A stretch of DNA of 26,828 nucleotides from Flavipsychrobacter stenotrophus (GCA_947379685.1 CANCOG010000007.1:1-26828), one strand, 5' to 3'. Positions 18,482 through 24,903 are shown, counted from the first letter of the stretch. Program-made: numbers and translations. Notes: generated by a model from the sequence alone, not told the origin.

Positions 18482-20221
18482 TTAGTGCATTTTCATCCAC
18501 TCAGCTATAGGGCCAAGTGCAAGGGCGGGGAAGAATGCGAGGGCCGCAATAATTACTTTTACTGCAAACACCAGCAGACCGAATGTCCCTGTATCTGTTT
18601 TCAATGTACCGCTGCTGGCAGGTATGAATTTCTTCTTTGCAATCAATCCTGCAATAGCTACCGGTCCTATAATGGGTAAGAACCGCGAAAACAGGAGCAC
18701 GATCCCTGTACTGATGTTCCAGAAAGGATTATTGTCTGCAAGACCTTCAAAGCCACTGCCATTGTTGGCCGAACTGGAAGTATACTGGTACAGCATTTCA
18801 CTGAAACCATGATAACCTGGATTGTTGAACCAGCCGCTTGCATTGTGTTTTCCTGCGGCGTCGGCAAACCACCAGCCCATGTCAGTATTATGTGCAGCGA
18901 GATAGCTGGCTACCGCCGTTCCGGCGAGTATCAGGAACGGATGGAACAAAGCAATGATCATGGCAATTTTCATTTCACGCGCTTCAATTTTCTTACCTCC
19001 AAACTCGGGTGTGCGACCAACCATCAAACCACCTATAAATACCGCCAGTATTACATAGATAAAGAAGTTGAGAAACCCTACACCTACACCACCATAGAAC
19101 GAATTGATCATCATGCCCAGCATCATATTCATGCCCGAAACAGGCATATAGCTGTCATGCATTGCATTCACTGAACCTGTCGAAATCACCGTAGTAGCAA
19201 TACTCCAGAAGGCAGAGGCAGTTGCACCGAAACGGATCTCCTTACCTTCCATATTACCTCCCGGCTGTGCAATGCCCATATGGGCTATAAAGGGACTACC
19301 ATGTATCTCTGCGTTTATTGCAGGAACCACCAGAAGCAGAAAACCCGTCGTCATCACCCCCCAGAACACCCAGGCCAATCTCCTCTTATTACAGTAAAAA
19401 CCAAACGCAAACACCATGGCAAAAGGAATCAGAATCTGTGAGATCATTTGCACAATATTGGAGAAGTAGGTAGGGTTCTCAAACGGATGTGCTGAATTGG
19501 CACCAAAGAAGCCACCACCATTGGTCCCCACATGTTTTATTGCTACAAAAGCAGCTACAGGCCCACGGCTCACGTGCATAGTGTCGCCCTGCATAGTCGT
19601 AAGGGTATCCATACCCTTAAAGGTCATAGGTGTGCCTTCAAACAAATGAATGGTCGCTATTAGGATGCACAAAGGCAAAAGCACACGGGTACAACTTCTC
19701 AAAAAATAATTATAGAAATTGCCCAAATTTTCTGTGGTCCTGTCACGCAGTGCATTAAACACTACTGCTGCAGCAGCCATACCTGTTCCCGCCGAAACAA
19801 ACTGAAGGAACATAAGGCCAAAGACCTGTGAGAAGTACGATACTCCGGTTTCACCGCTATAGTCCTGCAGGTTGCAATTGACCAGGAAGGAAATAGATGT
19901 ATTCCATGCCAGGTCTGGCGTCATGTTTGGGTTGTGATCAGGGTTCATGGGCAACCAGCTCTGATTGAGCAGGCAGAACATAGCCCATAAAAACCACATA
20001 AGGTTTATGGTAAGCAGCGCGACCAGATTTTGCTTCCAGCCCATTTCCCGGGCAGGATCAATACGAGCTGCCTTAAAAAATAACTTTTCTATCGGAGCAA
20101 ATATGAAGTCCGTCCAGACACCCTGCCCGCCATACACCTTTGCGATATACTTGCCCAGGGGTACCGATAACAGTAATGTCGCTACGAACATTACGACAAC
20201 TCCCAAAATTTGAGGATTCAT
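18482..20221 (-). CDS. kdpA: Potassium-transporting ATPase subunit A (K+ channel-like subunit)
   Basis: A protein of 579 residues, within the normal KdpA range. It is the K+-binding, channel-like subunit and belongs to the superfamily of K+ transporters. Visible family features are an N-terminal hydrophobic segment with LLSVPLGKYIAKVY, the motif NCNLQDYSGETGVSYFSQ, the selectivity-filter region GTNGGGFFGANSAHPFENPT, and later GGLMVGRTPEFGGKKI. About ten membrane segments can be picked out. The ATG at 20221 is 23 nt after the kdpF stop, matching the usual kdpFABC order. Confidence 0.97.
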   Translation of the reverse strand: MNPQILGVVVMFVATLLLSVPLGKYIAKVYGGQGVWTDFIFAPIEKLFFKAARIDPAREMGWKQNLVALLTINLMWFLWAMFCLLNQSWLPMNPDHNPNMTPDLAWNTSISFLVNCNLQDYSGETGVSYFSQVFGLMFLQFVSAGTGMAAAAVVFNALRDRTTENLGNFYNYFLRSCTRVLLPLCILIATIHLFEGTPMTFKGMDTLTTMQGDTMHVSRGPVAAFVAIKHVGTNGGGFFGANSAHPFENPTYFSNIVQMISQILIPFAMVFAFGFYCNKRRLAWVFWGVMTTGFLLLVVPAINAEIHGSPFIAHMGIAQPGGNMEGKEIRFGATASAFWSIATTVISTGSVNAMHDSYMPVSGMNMMLGMMINSFYGGVGVGFLNFFIYVILAVFIGGLMVGRTPEFGGKKIEAREMKIAMIIALFHPFLILAGTAVASYLAAHNTDMGWWFADAAGKHNASGWFNNPGYHGFSEMLYQYTSSSANNGSGFEGLADNNPFWNISTGIVLLFSRFLPIIGPVAIAGLIAKKKFIPASSGTLKTDTGTFGLLVFAVKVIIAALAFFPALALGPIAEWMKMH

Positions 20222-20244
20222 GTAAAAGTATTTAGATAATTGAA

Positions 20245-20322
20245 TTAGAATTTTTCGGGTTTAATTAAAACGTAGACCATATAAACAAAAGTCAATATAG
20301 CTACAACGAACAGACCTGCCAT
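20245..20322 (-). CDS. kdpF: KdpF, 25-residue stabilising subunit of the Kdp pump
   Basis: A 26-codon frame starting ATGGCAGGTCTG at 20322 and ending with TAA at 20245. It encodes one hydrophobic span (LFVVAILTFVYMVYVLI) and a short basic tail (KPEKF), the standard KdpF pattern in both length and ending. KdpF is a lipid-like peptide that stabilises KdpABC in the membrane. It lies 23 nt upstream of kdpA on the same strand, exactly where kdpF belongs. It is short enough to be missed by most gene finders. Confidence 0.92.
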   Translation of the reverse strand: MAGLFVVAILTFVYMVYVLIKPEKF

Positions 20323-20380
20323 ATCATTGATTTTTTAGTAATTATTATCGTATTTCTTCGAGCAAAAGTGCGGGTAGTAA

Positions 20381-20412
20381 GATTTGACAACTTTTGAAAA
20401 AGTTGTCAAATC
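20381..20412. promoter_or_regulatory. Perfect inverted repeat upstream of kdpF (15-bp arms, 2-bp centre)
   Basis: The arms are GATTTGACAACTTTT (20381-20395) and AAAAGTTGTCAAATC (20398-20412) around a GA centre. It sits 59 bp upstream of the kdpF start and 69 bp after the stop of the secreted-protein gene, both on the minus strand. There is no T-tract on either side, so it is not a classical intrinsic terminator. It could be an operator, a processing or stabilising hairpin that sets kdpF expression apart from the upstream genes, or a copy of a dispersed palindromic repeat. Confidence 0.75.
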
Positions 20413-20480
20413 TTGTGGAGAGCGCAAGTGTGACAAACCAATGTTTTGCACAGTCCCTAAACTTGAGAACATTCCCGTTA

Positions 20481-21050
20481 TTATTTGTTGTTTTGCGTCT
20501 TGCCAAAAACATAATTGACTTTAAAAGTCTTATGCTCATTGTCATAAGCCGAAATGTCAGACCCGTTAAAATACTGATCGAGCATATCTGCAAACTGGCT
20601 GTTGGCGCTAAACTTGTGTTTCAGGTTGGCTTTTGTCAGCGGTTGAATTTCGCCATCTGCTGCTGCGCTGAAATAATAGGTTTTCACTACTTCAAAACCC
20701 TTTGTCTTGGTCACACTTTGCTCCTGTATATAAATGAAAATTGGCCCCGCTTCTGCAATTTGATACACGTCATTTTTGTAAAAACGATAAGTGATACCCG
20801 AGCAGTCTTTATAACCAAAGAGCTCACTTTTCTTGTACTTGTGCTTCATACCGTTGTTAGCAACTGTAACATAGGGTGTGCTACCAAAAAAATCGTGCAA
20901 CTTTATTTTGCCTGGGCAGTCACTTTCATAAGCAAGCTTGCCTGCTTTAAAGTCGTTGGGGTTCATATAAATGCCACTCTTATTCTTGCTTATTGCATTG
21001 CCGGAAAACATGAACAGTCCGGCAATAAGGATCATTAACTTGTTTTTCAT
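20481..21050 (-). CDS. Secreted protein of unknown function inside the kdp cluster
   Basis: A protein of 189 residues with a signal peptide (MKNKLMILIAGLFMFSGNAIS, cut near 21). The mature part is basic and lacks membrane spans. Recognisable but unassigned stretches are SGIYMNPNDFKAGKLAY near the start and SELFGYKDCSGITYRFYKND in the middle. I do not recognise a characterised family; similar short exported proteins with a 'GIYL/YMxxxDFxxGKL' start occur in Bacteroidota, from memory. It is flanked by the 28-residue membrane peptide gene upstream and kdpF downstream, all on one strand, so it is probably expressed with the potassium genes and acts in the periplasm or at the surface. A specific role is not visible. 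Confidence 0.75.
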   Translation of the reverse strand: MKNKLMILIAGLFMFSGNAISKNKSGIYMNPNDFKAGKLAYESDCPGKIKLHDFFGSTPYVTVANNGMKHKYKKSELFGYKDCSGITYRFYKNDVYQIAEAGPIFIYIQEQSVTKTKGFEVVKTYYFSAAADGEIQPLTKANLKHKFSANSQFADMLDQYFNGSDISAYDNEHKTFKVNYVFGKTQNNK

Positions 21051-21104
21051 ATAATTGATTGTTACTTGTTCTATAATAGTTTTTTTTAGTGTTGGGCGAT
21101 GGGC

Positions 21105-21191
21105 TCAGATTTTCTCAAACCAGTCAATAGATTTGAAAAGAAGCCAGAAGCCAATGAGTGTACCCGCGATCAATACTGTTGTAACTAACAT
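21105..21191 (-). CDS. 28-residue single-span membrane peptide in the kdp cluster
   Basis: A 29-codon frame with ATG at 21191 and TGA at 21105. The first 19 residues form one hydrophobic segment (VTTVLIAGTLIGFWLLF), followed by an amphipathic tail KSIDWFEKI. Size and shape recall KdpF, but the sequence differs and a proper kdpF lies 780 bp downstream. It is 54 nt after the small conserved gene that begins the row and 54 nt before the secreted-protein gene, on the same strand. Support that it is a gene comes from its clean start and stop, its well-formed transmembrane pattern and its filling an otherwise empty gap. It might be an accessory subunit or regulator of a K+ transporter; that is a guess. 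Confidence 0.6.
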   Translation of the reverse strand: MLVTTVLIAGTLIGFWLLFKSIDWFEKI

Positions 21192-21243
21192 GATTTTTTT
21201 GTTTTTCTGCGTTTAAATTCTATAAATTCACTGCTACTCCACT

Positions 21244-21603
21244 TTACGTATTCGGCCTCATTACCTGATGCATATAAAGTGTATATAGGGTCAGGGGAAT
21301 CAAGCCCAGGACAATCTTTCTTTCCGAAGCGTCTGCACCAGGCAAATGTGAAAAAGCGTACACGTATACATTTTCCATTGCATTCTGAACGACTCTGTTC
21401 CCCTTACTGTATAACTTTTCGGCCAGGGAAAAACATTGTTTCGCCTCCCGGAAATTGTGTTCCCTTATTTTGCTGAATGTATAGTCAAGAAATACATTAA
21501 CTGACTTGTATACATTGGCAGGATTGCTGTTCCTTCTTAACTCCCTTGCGATGCCCGGCAAAGCCTCTTCAAGGTACTTGGGCACTTCAAATTGGTTGAT
21601 CAT
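21244..21603 (-). CDS. Small conserved cytoplasmic protein, DUF7674-like
   Basis: A protein of 119 residues with no signal peptide or membrane span, mostly alpha-helical by composition. The recognisable stretches are EVPKYLEEALPGIARELRRN at the start, AKQCFSLAEKLYSKGN in the middle, and LGLIPLTLYTLYMHQVM at the end. I believe this matches the family named DUF7674 in Bacteroidota, but the name is from memory. Helical 'CFSLAEKLY' repeats suggest a TPR-like protein-protein interaction surface. It is the first gene after the 522-bp regulatory gap downstream of the sigma-54 regulator, so it heads the potassium transcript. Role unknown; a small adaptor or stress-linked protein is possible. Confidence 0.72.
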   Translation of the reverse strand: MINQFEVPKYLEEALPGIARELRRNSNPANVYKSVNVFLDYTFSKIREHNFREAKQCFSLAEKLYSKGNRVVQNAMENVYVYAFSHLPGADASERKIVLGLIPLTLYTLYMHQVMRPNT

Positions 21604-21628
21604 TTTAATAACGTTTGACCCTATAAGA

Positions 21629-21643
21629 CCAAACGAAGTGCCA
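21629..21643 (-). promoter_or_regulatory. Candidate sigma-54 promoter TGGCAC-N5-TTGG
   Basis: Reading on the minus strand, TGGCACTTCGTTTGG has a perfect -24 element and correct 5-bp spacing; only the last base of the -12 element departs from TTGC. Transcription would start about 15 nt upstream of the small DUF7674-like gene. It lies downstream of an NtrC-type regulator gene and a palindrome at a distance usual for enhancer sites. The missing -12 C is the weak point. Confidence 0.4.
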
Positions 21644-21684
21644 CAACCCGTTTCTCTAACTAAAATTGGCCCAAACCCTTTGCA

Positions 21685-21700
21685 GGCAATACTTCCACCA
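21685..21700 (-). promoter_or_regulatory. Second candidate sigma-54 promoter with intact GG-N10-GC
   Basis: The minus-strand text TGGTGGAAGTATTGCC keeps the nearly invariant GG and GC dinucleotides at the right 10-bp spacing, but matches the rest of the -24 element poorly. The start of transcription would be about 70 nt upstream of the first gene. Only one of the two candidates need be real. Confidence 0.3.
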
Positions 21701-21749
21701 CATTAACAATTTACTGAAAATCAAACCCTTACTATCATTTTAAGAAGAC

Positions 21750-21770
21750 ATTTTCTCAAAATGAGAAAAT
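21750..21770. promoter_or_regulatory. 21-bp perfect palindrome, probable enhancer site for the sigma-54 regulator
   Basis: The arms are ATTTTCTCA and TGAGAAAAT around an AAA centre. It lies about 60-120 bp upstream of the two candidate -24/-12 promoters, the usual placing of an upstream activating sequence for an NtrC-type protein that binds as a dimer through a Fis-like helix-turn-helix. That the adjacent regulator binds here is inferred. Confidence 0.5.
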
Positions 21771-21943
21771 AAAATATCAAGCGGAGGCATCCATGAATCC
21801 TGCATTAAAAAAGTAGAGTGATTCCAACGATCTATGTGCAAGACCAATCTGGATGTTCAATAACTGTTTTCTCCATGCGGTTGACAATTGATCATTGTTC
21901 TTTGATAGGAAACAAAACTACCAGACAACTTGGCCTGATTATA

Positions 21944-21977
21944 TGATATATATCAGCACGACAAATGACAGGCGTCA
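21944..21977. promoter_or_regulatory. Two FNR/CRP-like palindromes, centres 22 bp apart
   Basis: TGATATATATCA (21944-21955) is a perfect palindrome close to the FNR pattern TTGAT-N4-ATCAA. TGACAGGCGTCA (21966-21977) has the related TGAC-N4-GTCA pattern. Their centres are two helical turns apart, so two dimers could bind the same face. No gene start lies within 300 bp on the minus strand, so the target is unclear. Confidence 0.35.
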
Positions 21978-22125
21978 CTTATGTTAAAAATATAACACAC
22001 TAAAAAATTTACATGAAAATAAGAAATGCTACTCCGGACAAGGGGATTTCCAGCCTGACGACTACAGCATTTGATGTTTAGAAGCCCTGCGGGACTAACC
22101 TAAGAGGATTGTGAAACGCCGGCAC

Positions 22126-23475
22126 CTATTTCAAACCGAATTCGTCAATTTTCCGGTATAATGTTGCCAGCCCTATATCCAGAAGCCTGGCGGCTTCGGC
22201 CTTGTTACCATTGGTATGCTTGAGTACACGCATAATATGCAATTGCTCCACGCGGGCAAGGTGGAATGAAGTAAGTGTGCCCTCTCCCGCTGCAACTACA
22301 GCACACTGCTGCAGTTCAAAAGGCAAACTGTTGAGTGTAAGCTCAGTATTGTCTTCCAGTATTACAGCCCGTTCAATTACGTTTTTAAGTTCACGTACAT
22401 TACCTGGCCAGGGGTGATTTAAAAAGGCCTGTTCCGCCTCTGCAGATATACCGGTGATCTGTTTGTTCGTCTTAGCGGAATACACACTCAGGTAGTGCTT
22501 CGCCAGCATAAGTATATCTTTCTGCCGCTCCCTTAACGATGGCAACTGAATGCTGAATACAGCTATTCGGTAATAAAGGTCACTCCTGAAATGCCCCGCC
22601 TCAATTTCCTTTTGCAAGTCGCGGTTGGTAGCAGCAATCAAACGCACTTTTGCGGAGCGCTGAACAGTATCTCCAACCCTGTAATAGGTGCCGTTTTCGA
22701 GGAAACGCAGCAACTTAGGTTGCAGTTCAGCCGGCATCTCACCTATCTCATCGAGGAACAAAGTTCCACCCCGCGCTTCTTCTATCAGCCCGCGCTTGTC
22801 CTTCGATGCACCGGTAAATGCCCCTGCCTTATGGCCGAACAATTCACTCTCCATTATATCCTTACTGAGGGCACTGCAATTGAGCGCAATAAAGGGGAAA
22901 CTGCTTACGCTGCTATTGCTGTGTATGGCTTGCGCAAATACTTCCTTGCCGGTTCCTGTTTCGCCGGTCAGTAACACCGGGGCCTCGGTAGGGGCCACCT
23001 TTCTGGCCAAATTTATTGCCGCCTTTATGGCCGGACTTTCACCATTAATGGTATCGAAACTATACTTTACTGTAAGCTGCTTTTCCAGCAATCTTACCTT
23101 CTTTTGCAGATCTATTTTTTCCACCGCCCTGTTCAGCAGTGGAATTATTTTATCATTATCATCGCCCTTCACAAGGTAATCGAACGCACCATTCTTTATG
23201 GCTTGAACACCGTCTCCGATATTGCCGTAGGCCGTGAGCAGAATAACTTCCAGGCAGGGATATTTTTCTTTCAAAACCTTGGCAAAATCCACGCCATTCC
23301 CATCCGGCAGCTTCACATCGCACAACACTACATCAATGGCTTCGCGCTCCAGAAGTTTTAACCCGGCCGAAAACATACCAACACCCTGCACCTTGTACCC
23401 TTCCAGCGAAATAATTCGGGTAAGCAGGTTTCTCAGCTTTTCTTCATCATCAATGATAAGCACATTTGCAGCCAT
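22126..23475 (-). CDS. NtrC-type sigma-54 response regulator of the potassium cluster
   Basis: A protein of 449 residues with three modules. The receiver domain (about 1-120) has acidic Asp9/Asp10, phosphoacceptor Asp53 in VVLCDVKLPDGNG, Thr81 and Lys103. The sigma-54 AAA+ domain (about 143-375) has Walker A GETGTGKE (171-178), the sigma-54-contacting loop GAFTGA (218-223) and Walker B GGTLFLDEIGE with Asp242/Glu243. A Fis-type helix-turn-helix ends the protein (about 408-447, NKAEAARLLDIGLATLYRKI). All residues needed for phosphorylation, ATP hydrolysis and sigma-54 contact are present, so it should act as an enhancer-binding activator. It is upstream of and co-oriented with the K+ genes, and the only histidine kinase in the window lies at the far end of the same row. 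It may therefore replace the OmpR-type KdpE. That pairing is inference. Confidence 0.92.
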   Translation of the reverse strand: MAANVLIIDDEEKLRNLLTRIISLEGYKVQGVGMFSAGLKLLEREAIDVVLCDVKLPDGNGVDFAKVLKEKYPCLEVILLTAYGNIGDGVQAIKNGAFDYLVKGDDNDKIIPLLNRAVEKIDLQKKVRLLEKQLTVKYSFDTINGESPAIKAAINLARKVAPTEAPVLLTGETGTGKEVFAQAIHSNSSVSSFPFIALNCSALSKDIMESELFGHKAGAFTGASKDKRGLIEEARGGTLFLDEIGEMPAELQPKLLRFLENGTYYRVGDTVQRSAKVRLIAATNRDLQKEIEAGHFRSDLYYRIAVFSIQLPSLRERQKDILMLAKHYLSVYSAKTNKQITGISAEAEQAFLNHPWPGNVRELKNVIERAVILEDNTELTLNSLPFELQQCAVVAAGEGTLTSFHLARVEQLHIMRVLKHTNGNKAEAARLLDIGLATLYRKIDEFGLK

Positions 23476-23494
23476 AGTACGCGGAAATAATTGC

Positions 23495-23502
23495 CAAAGC
23501 TA
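23495..23502 (-). promoter_or_regulatory. Bacteroidota -7 box TAGCTTTG before the sigma-54 regulator
   Basis: An exact match to the Bacteroidota -7 consensus TAnnTTTG lies 20 bp upstream of the regulator's ATG, predicting a short leader of about 13 nt. The -33 element is weak (only CTTAAC about 20 bp further up), so housekeeping transcription of the regulator is plausible but unproven. Confidence 0.35.
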
Positions 23503-23665
23503 CATGAAATGGGAAAGTTAAGGCGAGAAGATTTCATCATGAAAACAGAAGTCTCCAGGCACCATCAATTACATTTAAAATACTCACACAATCTCCGATT
23601 GTTGAATTGAACTGAGTGTTGTAAGAACTTCTTAGTAAACCCGGCCCAAAAACGACAACGTAGAT

Positions 23666-23691
23666 ATTACTCTCCACAGGTTGAGAGTAAT
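23666..23691. promoter_or_regulatory. Perfect inverted repeat (9-bp arms, 8-bp spacer) in the divergent gap
   Basis: The arms are ATTACTCTC (23666-23674) and GAGAGTAAT (23683-23691). Both neighbouring genes are transcribed away from it, so it cannot be an ordinary terminator for either. It could be an operator for a dimeric regulator or the stem of a small RNA. Confidence 0.45.
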
Positions 23692-23913
23692 GGTACCACC
23701 ATAGAAACCAATTTAATTGTTAGGGTGCGCCTTTACCTTTTCGGGGTAATATTTTAGCTTGAATATGCTGGAAATTGCGGCTTGGCGTCTCTGCGCGAAA
23801 TCTTAAATCAGCGCCATTACTTGTGGAGAGGGGCCAAGTGATTCGGACTTTGTCCATTTTGTCGCCACTACTTTCGCCCATTTTTCCGACTTTTGCACCC
23901 GAAATCAATTTCC

Positions 23914-24903
23914 ATGAAAATAGACATCCACACCCACATAATGCCGGAGCATATCCCTAACTGGTTCCAGAAATTTGGTTACGGGGAATTTATCAGGCTG
24001 GAGCACCACAAACCCTGTTGTGCCCGCATGATAAAGGGTGATAAGGTGTTCAGGGAGATAGACCAAAATTGCTGGGATCCGCACACCCGTGCAAAGGAAA
24101 TGGACATGACAGGTGTAGATAGGCAAGTGCTTTCTACCATCCCGGTGCTGTTCAACTACTTTGCGAAGCCAGAACATGCGCTGGAAACATCACGATTCTT
24201 TAATGACCACATCGCCCAGTGTTGCGATCACCACCCCGACCGCTTTATTGGTATTGGCACTGTGCCTATGCAGGATGTTGATACGGCTATAAAAGAAATG
24301 GAGCGCTGCATCAAAGAGCTTAAAATGCCGGGGCTGGAAATTGGCTCCAACATCAACAACAAAAACCTGAGTGACCCATCCTTTGCACCCTTCTGGCAGG
24401 CTGCCGAGGAACTGGGTTGCAGCATATTTGTACACCCCTGGGAAATGATGGGTGAAAACGACATGACCCGCTACTGGCTTCCCTGGCTGGTAGGCATGCC
24501 TGCTGAAACCAGCCGCGCCATCTGCTCGATGATTTTTGGCGGTGTGTTTGAGCAATACCCAAAACTTCGCGTTGCCTTTGCCCATGGGGGCGGCAGCTTC
24601 CCGCTCACTATTGGTCGCATAGAACATGGCTTTAATGTCCGCCCAGACCTCTGCGCCATTGACAACAAAAATAACCCACGCGACTATATTGGTAAATTCT
24701 GGATAGACGCCCTCGTCCATGACCCCAAGGCCCTTGATTTCATTATTGACATTATGGGTCACGACAAAATTTGTATGGGCAGCGACTACCCCTTCCCCCT
24801 CGGCGAGCACCACCCTGGCCTCCTCATAGAATCCATGCCCTATGCCGCTGAAATTAAAGAGCAGTTATTGTTTAGGAATGCGATGGAGTGGATGGGGAGG
24901 TAG
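23914..24903 (+). CDS. 2-amino-3-carboxymuconate-6-semialdehyde decarboxylase (ACMSD)
   Basis: A metal-dependent amidohydrolase-fold decarboxylase of 329 residues from the ATG at 23914; a TTG at 23893 would add seven atypical residues, and the family starts with MKIDIHxH. It removes CO2 from 2-amino-3-carboxymuconate 6-semialdehyde in the kynurenine branch of tryptophan breakdown. Zinc ligands are His6 and His8 (DIHTH), His174 (FVHPW) and Asp291 (GSDYPF), with catalytic His224 (FAHGGG) and substrate arginines Arg47 and Arg235. Family stretches ENCWDP-like (QNCWDP), YWLPWLVGMPAET and DALVHDP are intact, and residue numbers match those I remember for the human enzyme. No other kynurenine-pathway gene is nearby. 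The assignment is strong; related decarboxylases acting on similar semialdehydes are the main alternative. Confidence 0.9.
   Translation: MKIDIHTHIMPEHIPNWFQKFGYGEFIRLEHHKPCCARMIKGDKVFREIDQNCWDPHTRAKEMDMTGVDRQVLSTIPVLFNYFAKPEHALETSRFFNDHIAQCCDHHPDRFIGIGTVPMQDVDTAIKEMERCIKELKMPGLEIGSNINNKNLSDPSFAPFWQAAEELGCSIFVHPWEMMGENDMTRYWLPWLVGMPAETSRAICSMIFGGVFEQYPKLRVAFAHGGGSFPLTIGRIEHGFNVRPDLCAIDNKNNPRDYIGKFWIDALVHDPKALDFIIDIMGHDKICMGSDYPFPLGEHHPGLLIESMPYAAEIKEQLLFRNAMEWMGR

Larger units (their letters stand above)
21604..22125. other. 522-bp regulatory gap between sigma-54 regulator and potassium genes
   Basis: No convincing gene lies here on either strand. It holds two candidate -24/-12 promoters, a 21-bp palindrome, two FNR-like palindromes, and a GC-richer block near 22020-22110 that looks like the remains of a dispersed repeat. 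Its length is unusual compared with the tight gaps elsewhere in the cluster, which points to a main control region for the genes downstream on the minus strand. Confidence 0.6.
23476..23913. other. Divergent intergenic region between sigma-54 regulator and ACMSD gene
   Basis: This 438-bp region has no gene I can support; short frames in it have no homology-like features. It contains a promoter box for the regulator near its left end, a small palindrome TTTCATCATGAAA at 23532-23544, a larger inverted repeat at 23666-23691, and a weak TAnnTTTG-like box (TACTTTCG, 23869-23876) about 37 bp before the decarboxylase start. The stretch around 23780-23810 (GGCGTCTCTGCGCG) is GC-richer and resembles dispersed intergenic sequence common in this phylum, from memory. 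Confidence 0.5.

Noticed and set aside
20323..20480. Possible -24/-12 promoter directly upstream of kdpF
   Set aside because: GCACTTTTGC and TGTCACACTTGC look suggestive but their spacing is three bases too short for sigma-54.
21740..21805. 21-codon minus-strand frame (starts MQDSWMPPLD) across the palindrome
   Set aside because: It lies over the probable enhancer site, has no membrane or other pattern, and no clear ribosome-binding context; most likely chance.
23720..23908. Minus-strand 62-codon frame in the divergent gap
   Set aside because: No recognisable motif, biased composition, and it overlaps the decarboxylase promoter region.
23893..23913. TTG start that would lengthen the ACMSD protein by seven residues
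   Set aside because: The family begins with MKIDIHxH, and zinc-ligand numbering fits the ATG at 23914.
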